In this document: positions 38,330-49,816 of the stretch, in pieces | Numbering within the stretch: position 1 is the stretch's first letter | Layout: each line of letters starts with the position of its first letter | Source of the DNA: Cristatella mucedo | Lineage: Eukaryota; Bryozoa; Phylactolaemata; Cristatellidae | DNA: 64,000 nt | Assembly: GCA_009760855.2 (NCBI GenBank) | Contig: WPIO01000113.1 | Span: 1,004,001 to 1,068,000 of the forward strand | Direction: 5' to 3' | The notes under the pieces: generated by a model | The model's input: the letters and a program-made list of their open reading frames with translations, nothing else | Database searches by the model: none | What the model was told of the DNA's origin: nothing | Translations under genes and position numbers: made by a program

Positions 38330-39900
38330 TTCGCACACGCCCTTGTGCAAATGAAATTCAAATTTCCCGGGCCATTGCCGTGTATTGCCAAGATTGAATG
38401 GTCAGAGAGGGTTGAAAATATGTGCGTTCACAGTGAGATTTTACACTGAATAAGAATCGGAGTTGGTGCAGCCGATTTCCCGTCGATTTGCCACTGGTTG
38501 AGGTATTAGCCCTGCCATTGCTTTTGATTTCCGTGCATTGTTGACAATTAGCGTGCGAAATGGCTTTAAGTTCTACGATATTTCACTTTTAGCATAAAGA
38601 AATTGAAATGCGATGACAGTAGGCAACTCGTGCAGCCAATTTGTGGTCGATTTGCCATGAATTATAGGGGATTGCTGCTTTAAGCCAAGCCGTTGCTGTA
38701 GATTGCCATGAATTTCCCGACATCATACGAGTGAAATTGCTTAAAATGATGCGGTTGACTTTAACCACTGTACTTTGTAACATGCATTCAAAATTGAAGC
38801 ATTTCGAAACCGATTTCGGGGCATTTTGCATGCTGACCCTGTGTATGTCACCCATAACCATATTATTCATTTTGTTTGTTTTTCAAGCATGATTTTACTT
38901 ACCATTCAATTGCACTTCCCTTTGCAGCAAATTTAAAGCGCCTAGAAAGAGATTAAATTCTCTGAGGGCGCTTTATCAAGTGCATTATTATTATTATGCA
39001 TCAGATTATTGTAGATTGTGGTATTGGCTCGGCCCATTGCAGTGCATTGCTGCCGAATTGTTGAGGAAGCTGTAGTGAAATTGTGCGATTATACAATAAC
39101 CGAAGATTAGACCAACGTGCAATCATTATTAGAGCTTAAAGTGTGTGCATTCTTGTCGCTGTGCGGTGGATTGCAATGGATTGAAGTATGGGACCGGACC
39201 GTGTCAATCGATTGCACTGCATTGCATGAGAACGCGTGTGCACAATCCGAGCAACTTTGTGGGTGCACTTAGAACCGAGTCTAGTCTTATATGCAATGTC
39301 AATTAGAGCTTCGAAATGGTGATTTGAGGGTAATTTGCAATGGAATAATGTAAATTACAGTATTCTTCCAGGTTATTTCAAGCGATCGCTGCGTATTGCC
39401 CGAGTTCGAGAATGAAGAAGTTTTTTATTTTATTTTACGAGCGTGTGCACACGACATTGTGCACTTTAATATGCAATAAAAAGGGAGCTCGGCTCAATCC
39501 ATTTTTATTTTTTATTTTTGGGATTCGGCGGATTGAAGTGGGTTTCGGTATTGGCCCGGGCTACTGCAGTCGGTTATAGCGCGTTGCACGAGAACGGCCA
39601 TGCCAATGCAAGTGAAATTTTTGTTAGTGCAATTGTCGCAGAGAGTCATCATATGAAATAAAAAGAGAGCTTTTTGCAGCAGGATTCTTTCGTTTCGCGG
39701 TGGAATGCAGTGGATTTCGGTACAGGGCCTCCGACGTTGAAGCTCATTTGCATAAGTGTGCGCGCTCACAATGACGCAAGGTGTGGTGGTTAGATAAAAT
39801 GCAACGTGGAAATAACAATAACATTTGAGCTCGACAGCGCCACCATCCTGTTGATTTCAGCCTAACTAGGGTGGATTGCAGTGAATTTCGGTGGATTGCC
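38330..39900. repeat. Degenerate tandem satellite, period about 160-190 bp
   Basis: Recurrent motifs GTGGATTGCAGTGGATTTCG, GGTATTGGCC and TTGCACGAGAACG appear at spacings of roughly 160-190 bp (38466/38632, 39165/39340/39526/39697/39875). Units are highly diverged. A LINE-B 3' end is inserted at 38826-39000. Confidence 0.6.
38826..39000 (+). mobile_element. LINE-B 3' end inserted in the satellite
   Basis: GCATGCTGACCCTGTGTATG, CAAGCATGATTTTACTTACC, then GCGCCTAGAAAGAGATTAAA and the ATTATTATTATT tail. Well conserved, so inserted after the satellite had diverged. Confidence 0.88.
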
Positions 39901-40412
39901 GTTATTCGTCAAAAACTTGACGACCTGCACAAGCTCCCAATCGAGCAGTTCATCGACTTTAAGGTTCTGTCACTTACTTTTAGATCCTCCCTTCTCTTAC
40001 GCCAGCCTACTTGTCAGAACTACTACCTCTCCAGACGAAGAATCGTACAACCCGCTGTTGTGACTCGAATCATTTAGCCGTACCTCGTACGAACCTCAAA
40101 ACCTTTGGAGACCGTGCCTTTAGTTCCTATGCTCCCTAAACCTGGAACTCACTATCGATGCATGTCACGACGTCCCCTGACATGACGCCATTAAAAAGGA
40201 TGCTTAAAACGCACCTTTTTATTATATCATTTAGTAGGTATTTGTGATTCGTCGTTCGTCTGCATGCCCCTGCTTACAATATGCCTGCTGCCTTTGGATG
40301 TTACCACCAAACATTTGGTAATGCTTTATATGCAGTATCTGTAAAGTTCCCAGAGAGAGATGCAGTTCTCTGGAAGCGCTATACAAATATATTACTATTA
40401 TTATTATTATTT
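39901..40412 (+). mobile_element. LINE-B 3' copy, diverged
   Basis: Plus strand collinear with 41788-42312: [13 protein letters not shown] (39948-39986), the ACCTCGTACGAACC block, a variant hairpin (GTTCCCAGAGAGAGATGCAG, TTCTCTGGAAGCGCTATACA) and ATTATTATT tail. The tail is intermediate between LINE-B and SINE-2 forms. Confidence 0.75.
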
Positions 40413-40832
40413 AAAAAGTTTGGAATTCGCTTGCTGGTACAGTTGCTACTTGCAATGGCTCAGGCATCATTTAAGTCGCATCTGAAGACTCTATTGTTCA
40501 GTCACCGTTTGCTTCGCCCAGTGAATAAGGCTTGTATTTTGGTCGGGTGTGCTGTGCCTTTATACCTGTCTATGATTTAGTACATGCTACCTGCTGTAAG
40601 GATACCTGGTGGGACCACTCAGTGGTCATTTTTGTCTTCATGCTTGCTATAACATACTAGCCTAAGTAGGATTTTTCTCTCTTGTGGATGCCTTATCTGT
40701 GGATGTCCCTAACCCTAGGGCTAGTCGCAAACCAATGATTGATTAACCCCGTAACTCTTGTTGCGATCGTTAATTACCTGAATAGAGATAAAGTTTTCTA
40801 AGGCCTTACTGCGAACGACATATAAAAATGAC
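40413..40832 (+). mobile_element. LINE fragment of another family (C-terminal RT region)
   Basis: The plus strand reads QASFKSHLKTLLFSHRLLRP (about 40457-40520), the typical C-terminus of CR1/L2-like ORF2 (SFKSHLKTxLF), then a non-coding 3' region ending GAATAGAGATAAAGTTTTCT near 40800. It differs in sequence from LINE-A and LINE-B. Confidence 0.55.
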
Positions 40833-41055
40833 GGAAGTCGGGAGTGAGTTCTAAGCTTTGGGACCATACGAACTAAAGGCACGGTCTCCAAAGGATGAGG
40901 TTTATTCGAGGTATAGGTGAACAGTTAGATTCAAAAAAAGTGGGTGGTACGGTGATTAGCCTGTTGGGGGCAGTAGATCTGATAGGTAGGCTGGGGCCAA
41001 AAAATAAAGGGACTGAAAGTCAGTGACAAGTCCTTGAAGTCGATGCGTTGCTTAT
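40833..41055 (-). mobile_element. LINE-B internal fragment
   Basis: GGAAGTCGGGAGTGAGTTCT, GGCACGGTCTCCAAAGGATG and AGTGGGTGGTACGGTGATTA match reversed LINE-B. Lacks the hairpin, so it is broken at both ends. Confidence 0.8.
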
Positions 41056-41186
41056 CATCATTATTATTTGTTGGAAAAGGTACTCTTAAATCTATAAACA
41101 AAAGTTAAGCGTGTAAAGGACTGAACGTAATAAGTCACCAAATGCGAGAACTTACAAGCTCACTAGTCTCGAAAAAATACACACAC

Positions 41187-41369
<183 letters not shown>

Positions 41370-41619
41370 GGGAGAGGCAGTGAGAGCGAGAGAAACAGCA
41401 CGGAGCCTAAAATATATCTTGATATTTATAGCGGACTACAAGGAAGCAGGCAGAGAAAACCACTCAGCCTTACGCCAGCGAAACTCAATGAAAAAATGAT
41501 TTTAATAAAGCTCATTGACAGAAAATAGTCTCCAATTTTTCTGCCATAAAGATATACCTGCGCCGAGAAAGATCCGCACGATTTCCCGGAAGCAGCTAGA
41601 GCTCTCCTGCTGAACTTTG

Positions 41620-41750
41620 TGCAGAGAGGTCAAGGGACACTTGGGATACTGAGGTCAGTGTGCACTCAGCCGGCGAGGTTAGAGGACACTTAGACATCGA
41701 GTTCAGAGGGCAATCGGCCGACGAGGTCAGAGGACAATTGGTCGGCCTTC
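41620..41750 (-). repeat. 24-bp minisatellite, about five copies
   Basis: On the minus strand the units translate to CPLTSSAD, CPLNSMSK, CPLTSPAE, CTLTSVSQ and VSLDLSAQ. The DNA has AGGTCAGAGGACAATTGG-like units. The frame is only 90 codons, starts in LINE-B-derived sequence, and is not supported as a gene. Confidence 0.75.
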
Positions 41751-41783
41751 CCAAGTAAAGCTGGAGCTTTTCACGGTTTACCC

Positions 41784-42312
41784 CGAGGTAAGGTCGCTCA
41801 CTTTTAGGTCCCTTCATTCTATTGCTCCAGCCTATCTCTCCGACATACTCCTCCATCAGGCCAAGCATCGTACCACCCGCTTTTCGGAATCCAACAGTCT
41901 AGAAATACCTCGTACAAACCTTAAATCCTTTGGAGACCGTGCATTTAGCTCGTATGCTCCCACAGCCTGGAACTCCCTCCCAACCTGCATCAGAACATCC
42001 CCTGACCTGACCACATTTAAAAGGAACTTAAAAACACACCTATTTAGGTCAGCATTTAGTGGGTCCCTGTGATTCGTCCTTCACGTGCTTATGCGTGCTG
42101 ACACTGTGCATGCTGCCACTAACCACATTTGCATGCTGACCCTGTGCATGTCACCCCTAACCATGTTATTCATTTTGTTTGTTTTTTCAAGCATGATTTT
42201 ACTCACCATTCAATTGCATTTCCCTTTGCAGTAAATGTAAAGCGCCTAGAAAGAGATTAAGTTCTCTGAGGGTGCTTTATCAAGTACATTATTGTTATCA
42301 TTATTATTAAGG
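41784..42312 (+). mobile_element. LINE-B 3' copy, well preserved (reference)
   Basis: Plus strand from the region encoding [20 protein letters not shown] through the C-terminus ([11 protein letters not shown]), the stop, the 3' UTR blocks (GTGCTTATGCGTGCTGACAC, CATGCTGACCCTGTGCATGT), the terminal hairpin at 42241-42276 and the ATT tail. Useful as the family reference. Confidence 0.92.
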
Positions 42313-42737
42313 TGTAGTTGATCATAAAGTGACTTTTACATCTAATTTCAACACAATCTGAAGCCATCTACCGTTAGAAGTACCTCCAGTCTTTCGCTTT
42401 GTGCAGGAGTGATCCGACCCCTGAGGACCGTAGGGCCAACACTGTACTGCTAGAGCTATATGAATAGGTCTTAAAGCCGAGGCTTTGATTTTATACGACG
42501 CGATGAAACTGAAACCCAGCATATTTCCTGATTATGCCCGTGCATTTTATTCACTATCTGGGTTCAGACCTACAACTAAAACCCAGACCTGCAAAACGTT
42601 CGCCTGCTTTTGTGGACGACCAGAGTACCTACCTGCAAGAGGTGGAGCCCATGGAGCACGAAGCGATTGCCACCCCTCAAGGACAGAGGGAAGCACCTGC
42701 ATCCTACATGCTACACAATTTACTGGTCCAAGTTATT
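42313..42737. other. No recognisable feature
   Basis: Unique sequence. Open frames on both strands carry no recognisable motif. Confidence 0.4.
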
Positions 42738-42925
42738 GCATGCTGACCCTGTGTATGTCACCCCTAACCATGTTATTCATTTTGTTTGTTTTTCAAGCAT
42801 GATTTTACTTACCATTCAATTGCATTTCCCTTTGCAGCAAATGTAAAGCGCCTAGAAAGAGATTAAGTTCTCTGAGGGCGCTTGATCAAGTACATTAATA
42901 TTATTATTATTATTATTATTACAAG
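42738..42925 (+). mobile_element. LINE-B 3' end
   Basis: GCATGCTGACCCTGTGTATG to the hairpin (AAAGCGCCTAGAAAGAGATT, GGGCGCTTGATC) and a long ATT tail (42896-42921). Nearly identical to the 38826 copy. Confidence 0.9.
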
Positions 42926-42934
42926 GTGGTCCGA

Positions 42935-43505
42935 TAGTCACACATTTGCTTTTCTAATTGTTGATGCTGTTGTGCGACCATCACCTTGTGCTCGAAATTT
43001 AGGTGTCGTTTTCGACAGCTGCCTCAATTTTAAAAGCTTCATTCAGAAGACTGCTTTCACGTTTGATCCCTATCCAAGATTGATAGCTGTCTCCCACAGT
43101 GGCTTGCAAAATAAATGTAACTAGTTCCTTGGTTCTGTCTCGGCTTGATTATTGTAATTAACTTTTGGCTTGGCTACCAAAGAAAGCAATTAAGCCACTG
43201 CAGCTGACTACGAATATGGCTGCAAGGCTAGTCTTCAAGTCCCCGCTGTTTGAGCACGTGTCTCCTTTACTAAAAGAGCTAGGATGGATACCGGTTGCAA
43301 TGGATACACCGCAAAGTTCTTACTCTGACCCGCTAGGCACGCCACGGTTTGGCTCCTCCATACCTACCTGAACTGCTGCGCCAGTTTCACCTCGTGCCCT
43401 CAGGCCCTGTAAGGACGATAAATTAGCTGTTCCATTCCTCCGCTTAAGATCGTTGGAGACATAAGCTTTAGCTCCGCAGGTCCTAGACTGTGGAACTCGG
43501 CTCTT
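42935..43505 (+). mobile_element. LINE-A fragment (thumb to C-terminal region)
   Basis: Plus-strand reading AVVRPSPCARNLGVVFDSCL and NFKSFIQKTAF, then frame breaks, AARLVFKSPLFEHVSPLLKE, and SSAGPRLWNS near 43480. It stops inside the C-terminal region without a terminal block. Confidence 0.88.
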
Positions 43506-43559
43506 AATATACACAGGCGATTCCAGATTGATTGCTACCAACGAGCCACAATAATCCGA

Positions 43560-43607
43560 GGAATCACTTCGAGGTACCTCAGGCTCTGTTCTTGGTTCGC
43601 TTCTTTT
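43560..43607 (+). mobile_element. Short LINE-B RT patch
   Basis: CACTTCGAGGTACCTCAGGC and TCTGTTCTTGGTTCGCTTCT encode the VPQxSVLGxLLFT motif-B region. Only about 45 bp. Confidence 0.5.
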
Positions 43608-43985
43608 CACAATTTATAATAACAATAATAATAATGCACTTGATAAAGCGCCCTCAGTGAACTTAATATCTTTCTAGGCGCTTTACATTTGCTGCAAAGG
43701 GAAATGCAATTGAATGGTAAGTAAAATCATGCTTGAAAAACAAACAAAATTAACAGGGTCAGCATGCAAATGTGGTTAGTGGCAGCATGCACAGTGTCAG
43801 CATGCATAAGCACACAAAGGACAAATCACAGGGACCCACTAAATGCTGTCATAAATAGATGCATTTTTAAGTTGTTTTTTTTAATGTGGTCGTCAGGGGA
43901 TGTCGTGACACAAGTCGAAAGTGAGCTCCCGGCTTTGGGTGCATACGAACTAAATGCACGGTCTCCAAAGGATTTGAATTTATAC
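43608..43985 (-). mobile_element. LINE-B 3' copy
   Basis: Tail (AATAATAATAATGCACTTGA), hairpin, GGGTCAGCATGCAAATGTGG and GGCTTTGGGTGCATACGAAC blocks. Ends at the GGATTTGAA block. Confidence 0.88.
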
Positions 43986-44034
43986 TCTCCGTTTTGCCGA
44001 AGTAATCTTTATGAGCAATCTAGCCTTTCACTTT

Positions 44035-44170
44035 ACTTTACTTTCACTTCACTTTCACACTACGCCAATGACACTCAGCCGTACTTATGCTTTGATCCAT
44101 ACTAGCCATCAATCACGTCAAGCTCTTTCAACTTCCTTGTTGCTTGTATTCCAGACATTCACTTTTGTTT
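44035..44170 (+). mobile_element. LINE-B RT motif-C fragment
   Basis: YANDTQPYLCFDPY at 44061-44102 corresponds to YADDTQLYLCFDP; one catalytic Asp is changed to Asn. Short and dead. Confidence 0.65.
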
Positions 44171-44325
44171 GGCCTATTAGTTAAGCTGCTCACCCGTTCG
44201 AGTTTACTATGAATTCATTGGATGGCCGAGGACCCGGGATCGAACCCTGCGGCAAACGCGAAGCGCCTGAATGGACACTTCAAGTTCTCTTGGGTGCTTT
44301 GCAAAAGATTTATATTTTTATCCTA
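44171..44325 (+). mobile_element. SINE-2 copy, diverged
   Basis: TAGTTAAGCTGCTCACCC (box A side), GACCCGGGATCGAACCCTGC (box B), GAAGCGCCTGAATGGACACT, and TTGGGTGCTTTGCAAAAGAT as the hairpin side. Confidence 0.72.
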
Positions 44326-44448
44326 AACCATAAACCCTAGAACTTTGCCAAATCGGCGTACTGAAAGCCTAGAACGCGTCCACTAACGTGGCTATCGGTC
44401 GGCTTTACCTCCAGACTGAACGTTAGCAGAAAATCGACGATAAATAAA

Positions 44449-44612
44449 ATAAATAAATCCTAGCTGATTAAACAGCCTCTTTTTGTATAGCGACAGAAGA
44501 GCCTTTACGGCTATCGCCACTGCTTGCAGTGAAGATAAAGGATCGCCCACCACAGGAATCGAACCCACGACCTCGGGAGCGAAGTCGTGAAAGCAACCAC
44601 CTGATCGCGACG
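44449..44612 (-). mobile_element. SINE-1 copy
   Basis: The plus strand shows the reversed element: AAATAAATAAATCCTAGCTG, ATTAAACAGCCTCTTTTTGT, GCCTTTACGGCTATCGCCAC, GAATCGAACCCACGACCTCG (box B), AAGTCGTGAAAGCAA. The box A end is lost or diverged. Confidence 0.85.
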
Positions 44613-45479
44613 AGGTATGGAAGGGAAAGGCCATGTAGTCGATGGAAGAATCGCCGGCGAGCGGCATTGAGGAAACAATGGCTGGTCGACAAATTGGTGG
44701 ATCGATCGCGAGATTGGATGGTAGCAATGAAGATAATAAGTACATATGGCACAAAGTTAGAGACGAAAAGAAAAAAATATCGGCGTAAGGCTCACGGAAT
44801 TTAGCGAAACTGTCGTCGCCAGCGATGGCAGAAACATCGGTCCAGGTTGCCGTATTGCTATATCCATTGTACTCTTAGTTCAGCCATTTCTGCACTAGTT
44901 CGGCTGTAGGCAAAATGCACGCATCTTGTAAAGGCCTGCCGCCCACAGTCCGCCAACGGTCTCGACGCAGAGCTCAATATCCTTGGGCAGTGCCACTAGC
45001 AGCACAGTTTAGCCAAAGTTGAAAGAATTGCCTTTGAAGTATGGTTGACACGGCAGGTGACTTCTTATAGAGTCACTGAAAGGCACGCAGCAGCTCACGC
45101 TCGGTGCTTTGACTCACAGACCGGCAAATTGTTGCTTCAAGAGGGAGACTGCTATGCGAGTTCAGACTCGCGCCTAATATAGCAGCCGGGTTATAAATCT
45201 GGGTCTGCTTCCAGCGACTGGATAGTTTCGGCGTCTGCAGATAGAGGTCCAGCATGCCATTCTTAAATATTAGCATTCCAGCTCAATTAAGCTCAAACAA
45301 GAGGTACAACTTTACCACACCAAGATAACAGCAAAACTTCACTTACATACACAATCTGGTGAAGTTGAGGCAAAAGTTTTGACTATCGAGACAAATTGTT
45401 GGCTCATTTCCACGAAAAAAAGATGACCGAGCAGCGCTCAATGTCGGCTCTTTTGGAAAGTTTCCAGTTGTACAGTTGC
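44613..45479. other. No recognisable gene
   Basis: Unique sequence. No exon or repeat was recognised. Confidence 0.4.
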
Positions 45480-45750
45480 ATAATATAGATGTCTAGTTCC
45501 AGAGTGACCTTTCACTGGACGCACACAATTAGCTTCAAAGCCAGGCCTGCCTACTTTCAGCTACCTAAAATTGCAAAAATTTGGCTTCGCTTAGACAGGG
45601 AAAATACATCCAAATCTGTCAATGCAGTTATACACTCATGTCTTGACTTCTATAACTGATTCGTTGCTAGTCTACCGGCCCATGCAATTTGGTGGTGCTT
45701 GAAGTTAGTGAAAAGCTCTGCAGTTAGGCTTGTCTGTCGTGAGCTTGACA
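45480..45750 (+). mobile_element. LINE-B fragment, diverged
   Basis: AAGTGACCTTT-like and CTAGTCTACCGGCCCATGCA, AAGCTCTGCAGTTAGGCTTG and TCTGTCGTGAGC patches correspond to the [12 protein letters not shown] and [10 protein letters not shown] coding region. Confidence 0.65.
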
Positions 45751-45753
45751 GTT

Positions 45754-46535
45754 AATAATAATAATACACTTGATAAAGCGCCCTCAGAGAACTCAATCTC
45801 TCTCTAGGCGCTTTACATTTGCTGTAAAGTGAAATGCAATTGAATGGTAAGTAAAATCATGCTTGAAAAACAAACGAGATGAATAATATGGTTAGGGGTG
45901 ACATGCACAGGGTCAGCATGCAAATGTGGTTAGTGGCAGCATGCACAGTGTTAGCACGCATAAGCACATCAAAGAAGAATCACAGGGACCCACTAAATGC
46001 TGTCTTAAATAGGTGTGTTTTTAGGTTCCTTTTAAATGTGGTCAGGTCAGGGGATGTTTTGACGCAGGTCGGGAGGGAGTTCCAGGCTTTGGGAGCATAT
46101 GAACTAAATGCACGGTCTCCAAAGGATTTAAGGTTTGTATGAGGTATTTCTAGACTGTTGGATTCCGAGAAGCGGGTGTTACGATGCTTGGCCTGATGGG
46201 GTAGTATATCTGAGACATAGGCTGGAGCCATAGAATGAAGGGACCTAAAAGTTAGCGACAAAACCTTATAATAATAATAATAATATTGCACTTGATAAAG
46301 CGCCCTCAGAGAACTTAATCTCTTTCTAGGCGCTTTACATTTGAAGTCAATCCGTTGCTTGACTGGTAGCGAGTGCAGGTCGGCGAGAAGTGGAGTAATG
46401 TGGCAACTGCGACGCTCACGACAGACAAGCCTAGCTGCAGAGTTTTGCACAAGCTGCAATCGCCTGATCGCACATGCTGGTAGGCCAGTAAGCAGTGAGT
46501 TGCAGAAGTCGATACGGGATGTCACGAATGCATGA
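45754..46535 (-). mobile_element. LINE-B 3' copy with a second LINE-B tail inside
   Basis: From the tail and hairpin (45754-45820) to the segment encoding [21 protein letters not shown] further LINE-B 3' end (46264-46342) is inserted, and the ORF remains open through it (minus-strand frame 46525-45980, 181 codons). That gives a C-terminal ORF2 segment ending [20 protein letters not shown]. Confidence 0.9.
46264..46342 (-). mobile_element. Minimal LINE-B 3' end nested in LINE-B, in frame
   Basis: Only the hairpin and ATT tail were inserted, about 75 bp. It translates as [20 protein letters not shown] plus Tyr residues between RIDFK and VLSLTFRS of the host ORF. It is among the shortest LINE insertions that can be recognised. 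Confidence 0.85.
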
Positions 46536-46629
46536 ACTAACAGTTTGCCACATCACACAGCTTTCTTTCAGATCGGCAGGGCCCCTAACTAAGCATAGCT
46601 TTGAAATATAAGGTTTTATTAACGTTTAA

Positions 46630-47180
46630 TTATCTTCATTCTCTGGCCGTACGAATTACTTTCCTCCGGCTAGGCATCGTAAAACGGGCTGTTCTGAATT
46701 AAATCGCTTAGCTATACCTCGTACGAATTTCAATGCCCTTAAAAACCACGCCCTTAGTTTGTATGCTTCCAAAGCCTGGGACTTACTCCCGTATGATGTT
46801 GCTACGTCCCCATGACTTAACAACATTAAAAAGGAGCTAATAGCGCATGATTTCATCACGACATTTGGTACGTTGTTATAATTCGTTCTCTTTATGAATA
46901 TACGAGCTGACACTGTGTATACTGCCACTAACGATATTTGTATGTTGACACTATGAATTTCATCTCTAGCCATGCTGTGATTTTTGACATTGAGTATGTT
47001 ACCGCTAAAAATAATAACAATGATAGTAATAATAATATATTTGTTATAGCGCCCGCAGAGAGTTCAATCTTTTCCTGGGTCACTCTTTGATCTCGCCTCC
47101 TCTGCAACATATGTTAAGTGCATAGACATAGATAAGGTTATCTGAGAAAGATACACATTTTCTATTATTATTAACATAAT
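46630..47180 (+). mobile_element. LINE-B 3' copy, diverged, with reversed tail inside
   Basis: CTATACCTCGTACGAATTTC, TCCAAAGCCTGGGACTTACT and AACATTAAAAAGGAGCTAAT follow the LINE-B 3' order on the plus strand. At about 47003-47095 a minus-strand LINE-B hairpin (ATAATAATATATTTGTTATA, GCGCCCGCAGAGAGTTCAAT) is inserted. The host hairpin and tail end at about 47175. Confidence 0.75.
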
Positions 47181-48667
47181 ATTATAAAGATTTCGTTTTC
47201 TCAGATCTTAAAGCAAAAGCCCGGTTCGTATAACCCTCCGTATGGAGTTACCTCCCGGGAGATAACTCGTGTGGGCTTGGCTTGAGGGGGTTGGGCTTTT
47301 GTTTAGGCATGCTGCCTCGCTGCTGAAAGTAGACTGCGACCTGACAGGGAGGCGAGTTTGATTCAAACGCGAAAGATCAGGTTGCTTTCTCAAACAGAGA
47401 GATTTATTAAGCTTTACCCGCACGCGGCCAGCGTATGAGCAGCGCGTATGTTTACTAGCGCTCGCCCCACACCGGCGCCTGGCGGGGCAGCCAAGCTCAC
47501 CAGCAGTTGATGTCAACTGCTGGAGGAGTTCTTCGATTTCACGTTTTTGCCGTCGTTATTACCTAGTTAGAAATAGTATTTTTTTAATAAATCTAATATT
47601 AAGCCTCGAATAAACAGGCGTTTACTGCGCGACAGCACTGTTGCGAGTTTACGTAACTACCGGCATCGAGGACTCACTATTACGACCCGTGCCTGCACGT
47701 GGTATTGGACTGCGGCAGGCGCGTTCCACGCGTGTGCCTGTCCTGTTCGCGGCGCCCAGGTACTTGTCGCGTCTCATCTGCTGTCGCGCGAAGCTTTCTT
47801 TTTATTCAGCCTGCACTAAGCATTGTAGCGCGTCTAGGCTGGCTGCGCCCTTGTTTCTAGCGTGGCAGAGGAATGTCGAAGTGCCCCCACCTCATGCTCG
47901 TGCCTAAATGCTTGGCGCAGGAGCAGGTGGCACGACGGTAGGAGCGGCGGTGATAGAAAGCCTGTGGCTGCCTCTTTCAGTTTCGTCTTGACTGCTATTA
48001 TGGCAACTCGGAAAATAATCGCGCACGCAAGTCAGTGCGGTGCTGCCTGCAGAAGCCCCAACTATGCAGGCTTGGCGTTCTTCGCGTATCTAAGCGAAAG
48101 CAGGAGTGAGCTGGGCGTCGCCAGGGCTATAGGTTAAATTTGACTGTGCATTGCAACGTGTGCGATCGTGAAGTTTGACCTGTGGCCGCGTGGAGTTGCT
48201 GGGTGCTGAGCCACGAACAGCCCACGGTGTTGCTGTGCTGTGTCGGCGGACGAGGCGATCATTTTGCAGCGATTCAGCGATTTCGATGCTGGCTTCTAGC
48301 TGCCGCTCTCGAACGCTTGTCTGGCTTTCATTACCGTGGAGAGAGACCCGAGAGTTCGCCGGTCGGCAAAGTTGTGCGACGGTTGTATCGCTTGCAGATT
48401 GTATCGTACTGATTGCTCGGTGATGCTTTCATAGCTATCTTGCTGATAGCGCCGAACTGAGAACTTTTTCGGCAGTACTGTGCTAGCGTGCTGCTGGCGT
48501 TGGCCTCTATCCATACGTCGAAGCAGCATGGGCCACCCTGACTTTTATACGCTATAACAGGGACTGCACCTTAAACCTGCACCTTGACCCTGCTTTTTCC
48601 TTTCCAATCGTAGTTCCCAGCGGGTCTTCTAAAAGATCACTGCCGTCCTGCATTCGTGCTTTCCTAT
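47181..48667. other. Moderately GC-rich unique sequence; no supported gene
   Basis: Open frames on the plus strand (47641-47907, 48175-48423) are short and overlap in several frames. No domain was recognised, and no splice-bounded exon with homology. Confidence 0.4.
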
Positions 48668-48754
48668 GGTTCCAGCCCTACTTTATAGTTCTTATCCAGG
48701 CATTGATAAAGGATCCAGCCCTACTTTAAAGTTCTTATCCAGGCATTGATAAAG
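48668..48754. repeat. 46-bp direct tandem duplication
   Basis: TCCAGCCCTACTTTATAGTT CTTATCCAGG CATTGATAAAG occurs twice in a row (second copy with TTTAAAG), ending at 48754. Confidence 0.88.
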
Positions 48755-48989
48755 CTAGTGGGGCTTCTGCACTTAATCAGCAGTATGTGTAAGTCAAGGT
48801 GTTTTCATTCAGGTTTAGGTAGCTTAATTTTTAAACACTGGGCTACCACTCGGAGCTACTTCCCAACCAACCAGGCTTTCTGTCTTGCAATGCATCGGCT
48901 CAGGGGTTTTATCACTCAATTATTGGTACCTTCATCCTCTTGCTCAAGCCAGCCGAACCACTTCCTAATCCGGCTTGATGTCGTCACGC

Positions 48990-49310
48990 CCACTCTTCTA
49001 GCTCAACCCTTTTAACCATGCCATATCGATATACAGCCAACCTAGAATCCTTTGAAGACCTTGCCTTCATTTTATGATGCCAATGCCTCGAAATCGCTTG
49101 CAACTGGCGATACGACATACCTGACATGCTATTCAGCAACTATAAAAGCTACATGTTAAAGAATTAGCTTTGCACCTTTGTTTGGTATTCGTGCTGATCA
49201 TGTGCATTTAATCACTAACCAATCGACACTCTTCTTTTCTAGCACACGTACATGACCTAATAGAGCTCAGTTCTCATATAGAGCAATATAAATATTCGAT
49301 CAGTTTTATC
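48990..49310 (+). mobile_element. LINE-B 3' copy, highly diverged
   Basis: CCTAGAATCCTTTGAAGACC, GTGCTGATCATGTGCATTTA and ATAGAGCTCAGTTCTCATAT, GAGCAATATAAAT fit the order of LINE-B 3' blocks and hairpin with heavy decay. Confidence 0.5.
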
Positions 49311-49816
49311 ATTAGCATAGTTTCTTAGCATAGCTGCAATTGGTGTCCTTTGCTGAGCTAGACTCATCTCACAAAGCAGCTTCAGAGTCTTAGTAGTGTA
49401 CAGGTCTTTCATTGCCGCTTTGATATTTATCAAAACACTGGCGGCATGCTGGAGTTGAGAATCAATGAACTCGGTTTTTTCGACGGCATTCGTATTTGCA
49501 TTTTAGATATCGATTGCATCGCCAAGCGTTCAGCTCTGCTTGACTGCCGAAATTCGAGTGTCGTCATACTTCTTGCTTGTGGAAGCCTGTCCGAGTGGCC
49601 ACCACTGTCACCGGAAGCAGCAGAGAACGTTCGTGCAAGTTGCCTATCTCCTGCCGTTGGTCACTGCCGTCGAAGTAGGCCAGATTACGAGAGCATGCCT
49701 GGGAAGGCAAGAGCCACTGCCGGGCATGGGCACGCGACCAGTCAGCAGCACACCACCACTAGAGAGGATTGCTCACTGCCGGGTCCGACTGGTGATCAGA
49801 AATCGAGCCGACGTAA

